64,000 nucleotides of DNA from Leptobrachium leishanense (taxonomy: Eukaryota > Chordata > Amphibia > Anura > Megophryidae), in NCBI GenBank assembly GCA_009667805.1, contig CM019068.1, positions 10,231,950 to 10,295,949 of the forward strand, written 5' to 3'. The notes below the pieces were generated by a model that was not told where the DNA came from, searched no databases, and saw only the letters and a program-made list of their open reading frames with translations. The translations under genes and the position numbers were made by a program. Positions 47,772 to 57,264 of this stretch are shown in pieces. How positions within the stretch are numbered: position 1 is the stretch's first letter; each line of letters begins with the position of its first letter.

Positions 47772-48875
47772 CAGGTTTATTCAGAGAGAGACGATCTGGC
47801 CCGAGATGTAACCAGACACTGAAATTAGGCCTACGGTGACATTTCTGGGCCATTCGGCTATTCTGAGAGCAGGCAGTTTGCCAAATATTAGCGAATTGCA
47901 TGAACGTACGCTGCCTGTTCGGCGGCAGTGAAATATGGTGCCTGTTCGACGGCAGTGAAATATGGTGCCTGTTCGGCAACAGTGAAATACGGTGCCTGTT
48001 CAGCAGTGAAATACAGTGCCTGTTCGGCGGCAGTGAAATATGGGGCCTGTTTGGCGGCAGTGAAATATGGTGCTTGTTCGGTGGCAGTGAAATACGGTGC
48101 CTGTTCGGCAGCAGTGAAATATGGTGCTGTTCGACGGCAGTGAAATCCCCCATAGAGAAGCAATGGTTATTCTATTCACATTGAACAGCAGAGAAATGTC
48201 AGTGAAATGCCCTGATGTTCAGTGTTTTCATTCGACAGGTTTAATCAGGCGAATCCCATAGGTTTCAATGTCAAAAATATTCCCGTTTTAATTCAAAATC
48301 TAATAAACCGTTTATTATTTTAATCTGCAGCAAAAAGACTCTTTATTTCTAGACTTTTTAAGATCTTTTAGACATTTTTTGGCAAACAATTTTTCTCCGT
48401 TCTTATTTAATAGCGTTTTTCTTTTTTCTGTAACAGCCCTTTTTATTATCATTCATTGGATTTTATATGTAAATTTCAGACATTTTCGTTCAGTAGTTTT
48501 TTTTGCCAACAGCGTTTCCCTTTTCAAACATTCAAGCGAACAGTTTTGTTTTTTTTTCACCCAGATTGTCTGCCTGTTGACTTTTTCCGGCGGCTGCTCT
48601 GCGCTGTGATTGGCTCCTCGGATTTTTGCGGCGTGTTCGGCGGGCTTTTTGCGGCGGTTTCTGTGGGTTTTCGGTGAGTGTTCGGTGAGCGTTCGGCGGG
48701 TTTGCGGTGAGTGTTCCGTGTGTTTGCGGCGAGTATTTCCTGCACTACGGGGGCCCTGCAGTTGTACTACTTGAATACACCGCAGGGTCGGCAAACTAGA
48801 ATCGCCGAATTACCCCAAAGTGCGGGGAACGAAAAGTCACCGAACGTGTGGCAACATTTCGAATGTTTCTGATTA
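47772..48875 (+). mobile_element. Family A element A7 with internal minisatellite, right end decayed
   Basis: Starts CAGGTTTATTCAGAGAGAGA. Interior landmarks are the 27-bp array, CCCATAGGTTTCAATG, TCTAATAAACCGTTTATTAT, GTAACAGCCC and CGAAAAGTCACCGAACGTG. The expected right terminus is altered to GAATGTTTCTGATTAGC, so the end is approximate. Non-coding. Confidence 0.8.
47918..48150 (+). repeat. 27-bp minisatellite S27 inside A7 (about 9 copies)
   Basis: Unit CGGTGCCTGTTCGGCGGCAG plus TGAAATA with small variations. It sits exactly where ordinary family A copies have only one or two GGTGCCTGTTCG motifs. Reverse complement of the array at 51270-51555. Confidence 0.93.
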
Positions 48876-48884
48876 GCTCCTTAA

Positions 48885-48925
48885 AATACCGATGTTTCGG
48901 CCCCTAGAGGCCTTTATCAAGGTAA
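48885..48925 (-). ncRNA. Decayed hammerhead-like / Penelope pLTR motif
   Basis: On the minus strand: CTTGATAAAGGCCTCTAGGG, then GCCGAAACATCGG. GGCC pairs with GGCC around TCTAGG as a stem II, and GAAAC follows, but the core CTGATGA is changed (TTGATAA). It resembles the hammerhead layout at 17036-17094. Probably a remnant of a Penelope-like end and unlikely to cleave. Confidence 0.35.
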
Positions 48926-49665
48926 AACAACTTTTTAATGAATCAACGTTTTCATAAAACGTGTGGGTACATTTGGGTGATGTATCCACTTCCCAAGCTG
49001 AAATGCAGACTGTGCGAGATGCTTTCACAGCTCTAACCCCACAGACCTGAAACCCATTCTCCAGAACTTACCGCTTAGTGAATAAGCCCCACCCAACGCA
49101 TGAGCTCAGAGTCTCAGAGCTGCCGTGTTTTTATCCCGGTGAAAACGTTGTATCGGGAAGTTTCGCGCAGAATGTAAACAGCAGCTTCGCGTAGAATGTG
49201 TGTGGGACGGCGCCGCTCGGTCCGATTCCAGGAAGGGAGTCATGTTCGCGGGGGTTAAATAGATTTATCAGTGTGGATACAATGTCTCGAATAAACTTAT
49301 CCTTTTGTCTGTTGAGGATTATGTGTGGGGTGAAATAATATATGGAGGTGCTTTATCGTGTCATTGTGAGATCCCAACCGGAACCACGATTCCTCATAAA
49401 ACATTATCCCGCCAGGAATGCTCAGACGTTGCGCTGAGAGAAGATCTAGGACAGATTCTGCCGTACAGCTCACTGAGTGCCAGGAAAATCCACACCAATG
49501 TACCTCTATCTCCCCGCATGAATGAGACGTATCAAACCATCGCTTTATCTCCAAACTGGCCTTATTTAACAGGAAAAGGACCAGATTTGGGTACAAATGT
49601 CCCGTATCCCTCTTTAATCTCCAGATGTCTTTCTTTTAAAGACTGCAAAGCAATTTGTCCCTAAA
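48926..49665. other. Apparently unique DNA, no gene recognised
   Basis: An ORF of 119 codons at 49305-49664 (plus) has no recognisable domain and no repeat support; I do not call it a gene. Confidence 0.4.
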
Positions 49666-49952
49666 CCTGAGGTCAGAAACCTTGGCCCCCTAGATCAGGG
49701 CTGTCAAACTCCCCCCCCCACCAGATGTTTCTGAACTACAACTCCCATGATTCCCTGCCATTTATTGCATTGAAGGAATTCTGGGAATTGTCTGCATCAA
49801 CATCTGGCGGAGCCGTGAGTTTGACAGCCCTGCTCTAGATGTCTGTGTTTTGGAACTACACCTCCCATGATGCTCAGCTACTCATTAGGTTAGCTGTGCC
49901 TCATGGGAGCTGTAGTTCCAAAATATCTGGAGTGCCAGGTTGCTGACTCCTG
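49666..49952. mobile_element. hAT MITE interrupted by a second hAT MITE
   Basis: The outer ends CTGAGGTCAGAAACCTTGGC and (inverted) CAGGAGTCAGCAACCTGGCA flank fold-back motifs GGAACTACACCTCCCATGAT / CATGGGAGCTGTAGTTCC. The inner element at 49696-49832 interrupts the left arm at CTAGAT. Confidence 0.75.
49696..49832. mobile_element. hAT MITE (137 bp), nested
   Basis: Starts CAGGGCTGTCAAACTC and ends GAGTTTGACAGCCCTG. Flanks are CCCTAGAT and CTCTAGAT (7/8 match). The centre carries CTACAACTCCCATGATTCCC. Confidence 0.88.
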
Positions 49953-50704
49953 CTCTAAGCTATAATACATCTTCTTTAGAAATCGCTCACTGTAAATAAA
50001 ATTATTTGCTTCTGCTCAAAATTAAAAAAATTTAATCACAAAATGCTTCCGATAGGTCGTGATGTGATCAGAGTCCACGGACAGCCATGTGACGGCACAA
50101 CAGACACGATAATCCCTAAAATCTGAAGGTTCCCCTTTGATATGTTGGGAGGTACACCTAGGGCTTATTCACTAAACGAAGAATTGTAGAGAAATGAGAA
50201 GTTGTGTATGGCTTGTGTACTGGCTGGCGGGACACACGGAATGACCCATTAGCACCTCGGACTTGTACAGAATCTCGTGTAATACAGTGTATTTGTCCCA
50301 CACCTCAGTTACGCGACCATTAAGAGGATGAAGTAATGGACGCGGTTAGTGACATACATGGCTATCGTTATGTCAGGTGGTTGTATACGCACCTCGGCCT
50401 ATGTGTCTGTGTTTCCATGGCGGGTGTCTGGCCTGTTTATATCCTCTATATGACAGACGGGCAAAAATATGTGGTTATCTCATTTTAGGAGCCTGCTTAT
50501 CAGCCGGCCCGAAGCCATGTCATCAGCTCCGACTCAACGCTTTACTGTGAAAACCTCTGTAAAGGTCTGACCTAAGCGTCCACCAATGTATGTGACACAC
50601 TCTGACCAGAGCACAAAAACAAAAAGCCCCATCCTGGGAGGCGCCAGCCCAGAGCCGCAAAAAAAACAAAAAAACAAGTCTGTAAATACAGATATACAGG
50701 AATA
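49953..50704. other. No recognisable feature
   Basis: Apparently unique DNA; short ORFs without domains. Confidence 0.4.
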
Positions 50705-50845
50705 AGTAAGTCAAAGAGCTCCACAACAATAAAACTCACAGTAATGTGTGGTGTGTATGAGCGTATCACAGAGCTCCACAGCAATAAAACTCACAGTAAT
50801 GTGCGGTGTGTATGAGCGTATCACAGAGCTCCATGACAAAATAAA
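50705..50845 (+). repeat. 55-bp minisatellite S55, short block (2-3 copies)
   Basis: CACAGCAATAAAACTCACAG, TAATGTGCGGTGTGTATGAG and CGTATCACAGAGCTC, the same unit as 62525-63105, directly next to family A element A8. Confidence 0.9.
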
Positions 50846-50852
50846 AACCTAA

Positions 50853-51667
50853 GGGGTTATAAAGAGAGAACCAAAATTTCAGTGAATCGATCTGAAAAAA
50901 CACTGTAAAGACCGCCGAATCGATCCGACGAACGTTTCCGGAAAATCCGACCAGCCGCCTAACAGGGCAAAAAAAAAGGTCTGTTTAGTTATAGACTACT
51001 AATAAAAAAAATACCATGTAAGAAAAATCTGAATAAAAAATGTCGCAGAAAAAATCCCCATGAATGCCTAAAAAATAAAGAGACTTTTTGCTGCAGATTA
51101 AAATAATAAACGGTTTATTAGATAGTGTATTAAAACGGGAATATTTTTAACATTGAAACCTATGGGATTCGCCTGATTAAACCTGTCGAATGAAACCACT
51201 GAACATCAGGGCATTTCACTGACATTTCTCTGCTGTTCAATGTGAATAGATTAACCATTGCTTCTCTATGGGGGATTTCACTGCCGTCGAACAGGCACCG
51301 TATTTCACTGCCGCCGAACAGCACCGTATTTCACTGCAGCCACACAGCACTGTATTTCACTGCCGCCGAACAGGCACCGTATTTCACTGCCATCGAACAA
51401 GCACCGTATTTCACTGCCGCCGAACAGTCTCCGTATTTCACTGCCACCAAACAGGCACCGTATTTCACTGCCGCCGAACAGTCTCCGTATTTCACTGCCA
51501 CCAAACAGGCACCGTATTTCACTGCCGCCGAACAGGCTCCGGATTTCACTGGCAATTCGCTAATATCTGGCGCACTGCCTGCTCTGTGAATAGCCGAATG
51601 GCCCCTAAATGTCACTGTATGGGGAAACTCACTGTTCGGTGACATTCGGTCCTTTCTGAATAACCCC
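50853..51667 (-). mobile_element. Family A element A8 with internal minisatellite
   Basis: Starts GGGGTTATAAAGAGAGAACC and ends CCTTTCTGAATAACCCC, followed by ATA. Interior landmarks are CTGCAGATTAAAATAATAAA, CGGTTTATTAGATAGTG, GGGAATATTTTTAACATTGA and CATTTCACTGACATTTCTCT. The termini are diverged from A2-A6, so this may be a subfamily. Non-coding. Confidence 0.8.
51270..51555 (-). repeat. 27-bp minisatellite S27 inside A8 (about 10 copies)
   Basis: Unit TTTCACTGCCGCCGAACAGG plus CACCGTA, the reverse complement of the array in A7. Unit variants (ACAGTCTCCGTA, CCACCAAACAGG) alternate between 51415 and 51520, suggesting a two-unit duplication step. Confidence 0.93.
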
Positions 51668-52044
51668 ATAGATGAAGAAGCAGCTCTTTGATCTTTGTTT
51701 CTATGTATTTTGTGGTATCTTGTTATTTGCCTCTTCGATACTGTAATAGTATTTCGAGTTAATAATTAACCCTCTGGTTATGTCACAGATTCTGTGACGC
51801 TCGATGATTCATCCACTTCACATAATGACATATATTGGGGAAAATGTTATCTCCCCTGTGAAAATCTTGAAGGCCTTTCAGACACCTCACTGCATTCCTA
51901 ACGGCTCCTGAGGGCCCCAGCATTACAAGGAGGAGCCAGAAACGAGGCTATATCAAAACCTTTTAGATGACATCACAATGTGCTCATTTATATCAACAAA
52001 AATATACAGGAGAGAAAAGTGTCTACAGCAAACTACAGTTTAAT
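51668..52044. other. No recognisable feature
   Basis: Apparently unique DNA; no gene seen. Confidence 0.4.
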
Positions 52045-52985
52045 GACACCCCGAATATATGGAAAACAACACCCGCACACCCTGAATATATGGAGGAACC
52101 CCTAAAAAGACACCCGCACACCGTGAATATATGGAGGAACCCCTAAAAAGACACCCACACACCCTGAATATATGGAGGAACCCCTAAAAAGACACCCGCA
52201 CACCCTGAATATATGGAGGAGCCCCTAAAAAGACACCCGCACACCCTGAATATATGGAGGAACCCCTAAAAAGACACCCACACACCCTGAATATATGGAG
52301 GAACCCCTAAAAAGACACCCGCACACCCTGAATATATGGAGGAACCCCTAAAAAGACACCCGCACACCCTGAATATATGGAGGAGCCCCTAAAAAGACAC
52401 CCGCACACCCTGAATATATGGAGGAGCCCCTAAAAAGACACCCGCACACCCTGAATATATGGAGGAACCCCTAAAAAGACACCCACACACTCTGAATATA
52501 TGGAGGAGCCCCTAAAAAGACACCCACACACCCTGAATATATGGAAGAACCCCTAAAAAGACACCCACACACTCTGAATATATGGAGGAGCCCCTAAAAA
52601 GACACCCGCACACCGTGAATATATGGAGGAACCCCTAAAAACACACCCACACACCCTGAATATATGGAGGAACCCCTAAAAACACACCCGCACACCGTGA
52701 ATATATGGAGGAACCCCTAAAATGACACCCGCACACCCTGAATATATGGAGGAGCCCCTAAAAACACACCCGCACACCCTGAATATATGGAGGAACCCCT
52801 AAAAAGACACCCACACACCCTGAATATATGGAGAAGCCCCTAAAAAGACACCCACACACCCTGAATATATGGAGGAACCCCTAAAAAGACACCCGCACAC
52901 CCTGAATATATGGAGGATCCCTAAAAACACACCCACACACCCTGAATATATGGAGGAACCCCTAAAAAGACACCCTCACACCCTG
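52045..52985 (-). repeat. 41-bp minisatellite S41, block 3 (inverted, about 23 copies)
   Basis: CACCCTGAATATATGGAGGA plus ACCCCTAAAAAGACACCCGCA, the reverse complement of the S41 unit in the other two blocks. Units are regular, with few indels. Confidence 0.95.
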
Positions 52986-53499
52986 ATGAAGGAGTGGGAG
53001 CCCATACACTTGAGTAACATCAGAGAGCAGTGAGGGACTCTCATTCATTCATAGGATGCTGCAGAGTTATATATTTTCATATAATCTACAGGTAGATAAT
53101 CTCCTGTTTTGGTCTTTTTTTCTGTGTTTCCCATCTGGACCTATTCGCGGATTTACGGAGAAGTTACCCCATGGCGAGTCTGCGGGTTGCAATGTGTCTG
53201 GGATGTACGTTATAACGGTTGTTTCCTTTGTAGACGCATCTTTATGGTGTTGGTGTTTCGGTGCGCAGCAGTCTCCATGGTATATCTGCATTGAACACGC
53301 GTGACACGAAGCCACATTAAATAATTCATGGTAGATCATGAATGATTAAGATGCGAGCATCGCTCATTCCTTCTACCGGAGTGATCTGTTTCCTGTTTCC
53401 AGCCCGTCGCTGGTTTCCTCCTCACAGAAACAAAACACGACCAGTGTTTATCATGTGATTAGTGTCTTTATTTATAAACATCCAACATATTATATCACA
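52986..53499. other. Apparently unique DNA, no gene recognised
   Basis: No repeat or domain seen. Confidence 0.4.
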
Positions 53500-54487
53500 G
53501 CCAGGGATCAAGTCCTAAAAAAAGATGTGTGGGAACTCACCAGGATTTCTGTCTCCCAATAAGCAATTATCACGTTGCACGTAACACAAACACACACTCA
53601 GCTCTGATAAATTTATGTATAGATGTCAATAAGAAAGCAGATTGTACAACAAATGCTTATGCCGGCTATTGAATACGGAGATATAGTGTATGCAGCTGCC
53701 CCTCAAACACCCCTTCATAGACTTACTACATTGTATAACTCATTCTGCCGCTTTGTGCTACAATGTAACAACATGACCCACCATTGTGACATGTTAAAAG
53801 AGCTAAACTGGCCGTCGCTGGAATCTAGACGCATCTTTCACCTTTCAAACCTGGTGTTTAAGAGCTTTTCTGGGAAGCTACCACCCTATCTGAGTAGGCT
53901 GCTTCCCTCAGCAGTTCCCTCATCCTATAACCTCCGATCCAGGACCAGCACCTTACTGGCAATACCACAATACAAAATGAAAGTGGCTCGATCCTCATTT
54001 TCCTACAGAGCACCGCAAATATGGAATAACCTCCCAGACACCATCAAATCTTCCCCAAGTCTAAAGTCACTTAAGAGCTCCATATTTTCATACCTCAATA
54101 AGGAATGCACCTGTAAACCTGTAACATAGTGGCATATTTATTTTCTGTGTTAATCTGTATATTTGTGTTTTTTTAATATCCTGCATTTTATTACTTTGTA
54201 TTTCTGTACCTACTGTAAAACTTCAATGCTCTTGAACCCAGGACATACTTGAAAATGAAAGAAATCTCAATGTATCCTTCCTGGTAAAATACTTTATAAA
54301 TAAATATGAAATAAAGCAAAAATATATGATAAATCCTATATTTATTGTGACTTAATAGAGAAATATGTGATTGAACACCTGACTACCAACCTTATAGAGT
54401 ATGGGACCAAAGGGAACTCCGTTCCCTCTGCAAAATTAGTGCAGGAACTCCGTTCCCACGCGTTCCCCCTCGACTTGACCCCTGATC
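53500..54487. repeat. Dispersed repeat F, copy 2, split by a LINE
   Basis: 53500-53610 (GATCAAGTCCTAAAAAAAGA, GGGAACTCACC) and 54318-54487 (TATTTATTGTGACTTAATAG, GGAACTCCGTTCCC, CGACTTGACCCCTGATC) correspond to the two parts of the copy at 1090-1600. The LINE at 53615-54317 lies between them. Confidence 0.5.
53615..54317 (+). pseudogene. LINE (L2/Rex1-like), 5'-truncated RT C-terminus plus 3' tail
   Basis: The open frame 53623-54129 encodes 168 residues. Recognisable segments are MLMPAIEYGDIVYAA, HHCDMLKELNWPSLESRR, FKSFSGKLPPYLSRLL, YNLRSRTSTLLAIPQYK and SFSYRAPQIWNNLPDTIKSS. The (Y/F)xxAPxxWNxLP and LRSR...L.(I/V)P pattern is the C-terminal end of RT in L2/CR1-superfamily LINEs. The endonuclease, RT core and natural start are missing; the ATG at 53623 is an accident of truncation. 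The 3' tail ends CTCAATGTATCCTTCCTGGT, then AAAATACTTTATAAATAAAT. The same tail stands alone three times in the window, so this family supplied all four. Confidence 0.85.
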
Positions 54488-54529
54488 ACAGCTCTATACA
54501 ATACGGGTAAACAGTGCCGAAGCCATCCA

Positions 54530-54874
54530 CAGGATCCAGAGGAACAATATACATGTACCCAACCCTCCCGGGAAATCCTGACCCACAGTGTCCTACTATA
54601 TACATGTACCCATCCCTCCCTACAAAACCTGACCGGCAGTGTCCTACTATATACATGTACCCATCCCTCCCTACAAAACCTGACCGGCAGTGTCCTACTA
54701 TATACATGTACCCAACCCTCCCTACAAAACCTGACCCACAGTGTCCTACTATATACATGTACCCAACCCTCCCTACAAAACCTGACCCACAGTGTCCTAC
54801 TATATACATGTACCCAACCCTCCCTACAAAACGTGACCCACAGTGTCCTACTATATACATGTACCCAACCCTCC
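54530..54874 (-). repeat. 51-bp minisatellite S51, left part
   Basis: Unit TGTCCTACTATATACATGTA, CCCAACCCTCCCTACAAAAC, CTGACCCACAG; about seven copies. 51 is a multiple of three, so VGYMYIVGHCGSGFVGR-type ORFs run through it; they are artefacts. The array resumes at 56074. Confidence 0.94.
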
Positions 54875-56073
54875 TGTAACGGTAGCGGTAATGCTGCCAC
54901 ACGAGTAGCGGAGTTGAGATCTTTGAGGGCAGAAATATCTGCTTGAATAATACAAAAAGGTTTATAAACTACAGACTGTAAGGCTGGGGTCAGACCAGCG
55001 CACTTTTAACGTGCGTTCTGGCGCACATAATTACGGCCGCACTAGCAGCAGATGACGGGCAATGACGGCCAATATACTATGTACGGTTGCACAAAAGTCC
55101 GGCCGTGCAACGCAAGTGGAATTTGAACGCATTTTTCTGAGAACGCTGAACCGCTAGTACTGACGTACTGAGTGCGCAGCTGCGGCATAGCGGCGTGTGT
55201 GCGTGATTAGGAGATGTCAGACACTGCTAATGTCCAGCCTACATAACGTCCAGACGCAAAAAGAGTTTTATTGACGATCCGTACAAAATCACGCCCGAAA
55301 ATGCGCGTCGTCTGACCGTTTTTGCGCATTCCGTGAAAAAATACGTCAATGCGTTCGGACGCACTTTTTCACGTTCGCGGGGAAAAATGCTTTCGTCTGA
55401 CCCTAGCCTAACAAGGAGACACAAGGACTAACTGAATTGTCTCTAAGCTCTGAAGGTTTCGAGACGAACAGATTACCTAGGACACGCTCAGAAACAGCAG
55501 ACGTGGAAAGACAGTCCGTGAAGTATTCAAGGTGCAGGGCAGTCAGAGATGCGATAAGAAATAACATAAAACAGAAATGAACAATCGTTTGTTATCGTGG
55601 TCTTTGCAAATACATAAACATGAGTAGTAGCCTGGGTAAAGGGACCCCGGAGGGTTACAAATGATACCCCTAAACGTGAAGGGACAGAACCCAAACAGCG
55701 AGTGATCAACCCAGCAACCAGCAGGGGGTTAAATCACTAAAACAAGTGATACAGCGTAATAAACACGATAGAGAGAGAGAGTAGTCTAAGCCAAGCCGGG
55801 TCAAATAACAGGAGAAGGGATCTCATACAAGCAGGGTCGTCAACAGTAAAGTCAAATAGATATTGGCAGTAGCGGTGTGTGAAATAACTCCACAACAGGG
55901 CGAAGAGGCCATTCCTAGAGCCCTGTTTTAAAGCCTGTGGCTCCTGGTAACCACACCTGACCCCGCCCCCTCAGATACCGATCTGCCAGCAGCAAGTGCT
56001 GGCACCCGACCAGCCAGCGGTCCCCCTCTTGCCCAGACCCCCCAGGGGCACAGCGGGGGCTGAGGATGTAACA
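54875..56073. mobile_element. Solo LTR inside the 51-bp array, with nested family B
   Basis: Begins TGTAACGG and ends ATGTAACA. Flanks are CCTCC (54870-54874) and CCTCA (56074-56078), a 5-bp duplication with one difference. Removing it rejoins CCAACCCTCC with CTACAAAAC of the 51-bp unit. Family B at 54982-55408 was inserted later. Net LTR length is about 770 bp. A TATA-like TTTTAAA at about 55923 is near the right end. No retroviral coding sequence is present. Confidence 0.8.
54982..55408. mobile_element. Family B Harbinger-like MITE, copy B5
   Basis: Ends GGCTGGGGTCAGACCAGCGC and (inverted) GGCTAGGGTCAGACGAAAGC, with TAA at 54979-54981 and 55409-55411. Closest in the window to B1 (28959-29385), in opposite orientation. 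Confidence 0.9.
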
Positions 56074-56631
56074 CCTCACTACAAAACGTGACCTGCAGTG
56101 TCCTACTATATATACCCATGTACCCAACCCTCCCTACAAAACCTGACCCGCAGTGTCCTACTATATACATGCACCAACCCTCCCTACAAAACCTGACCCG
56201 CAGTGTCCTACTATATACATGCACCAACCCTCCCAACAAAACCTGACCTGCAGTGTCGTCCTATGTACCTAGCCCGCCCTACAAAACCTGACCCACAGTG
56301 TCCTACTATATACATGTAGCCAACCCTCCCTACAAATCCTGACCAGCATTGTCCTACTATATACATGTACCCAGCCCTCCCTACAAAACCTGACCCACAG
56401 TGTCCTACTATATACATGAACCCAACCCTCTCAACAAAACCTGACCCACAGTGTCCTACTATATACATGTACCCAACCCTCCCGGGAAATCCTGATCGTA
56501 AGTGTCTTACTACCTACATTTATCGATAATCCTATCGAGTCCTTCACATATACCATATATATCATCAACCCAACCCAAAACAACTCACCTACAATGTCCT
56601 ACAATATGAATCCAAGCCGCCTGCATAAAAC
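56074..56631 (-). repeat. 51-bp minisatellite S51, right part, decaying
   Basis: About nine regular units to 56515, then diverged units (TGTCCTACAATATGAATCCA) up to the hAT insertion. Traces continue after the hAT at 61470-61610 (ATACAATATAAATGAACCCA, CAGTGTCCACTATACACATT). Confidence 0.88.
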
Positions 56632-57264
56632 TAGGGATGAGCTGTTAGGTTCGATCTGTTCGGAGTTCGCATCGAACATCGGCCGTTTCGCCGAACGCCA
56701 AACATTTCTGCGTGTTCGCCGTGTGTTCGCCCAAAATGGACCACAATGCACTTTTCCACTGGCCTGAAGCTTGTAATTGGCTACAGTCTTGCACCTGACC
56801 ACAGGTCAGGTGCAAGACTATGCCAATCACGGCTCAGACTCCTGATTGGGCAAATTTTGCCCAATCATGGACTCACAGAGCTAAGTCCAGCAGCACACTA
56901 TATAACGCGTCCCTCGCAGGCCCATCATGTGTTTTTTGAGAGGAGATTGTTCAGTTAGTGTGTGTTCTCACTGCCAGCAGCTATTGTGGGGGTCTCACTT
57001 CTACAATATATCTGGGAATTGTAATCTGTGTCTTGTCACTGCCACCCATCAGGGTGTCTCACTGACTTATAGGAGGTTTCTGGGAATTGCAATCTGTGTC
57101 TTGTCACTGGCTGCCAGCTATCAGGGTGTCTCACTGAGTTATACCAGAGTTCTGGAAATCTTTACTCTAGATAACACAGTTGAATCAGAGTTCTGAATAT
57201 CTCCAATTTTTATAACAGAGTTGAATCAGAGTTCTGTATATCTTTAATCTATATATCACTCACC

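Noticed and set aside
48379..48794. ORFs with PNTHRKPTE-type repeats
   Set aside because: They read the TTCGG/GGGTTTTCGG-rich terminal region of family A and have no protein signature.
53623..54129. A 168-codon intact host gene
   Set aside because: It is the C-terminal end of a LINE reverse transcriptase with the family 3' tail. The ATG is internal to the lost full-length frame.
54436..56468. ORFs with 17-residue repeats (VGYMYIVGHCGSGFVGR)
   Set aside because: They are direct translations of the 51-bp minisatellite, which is a multiple of three.
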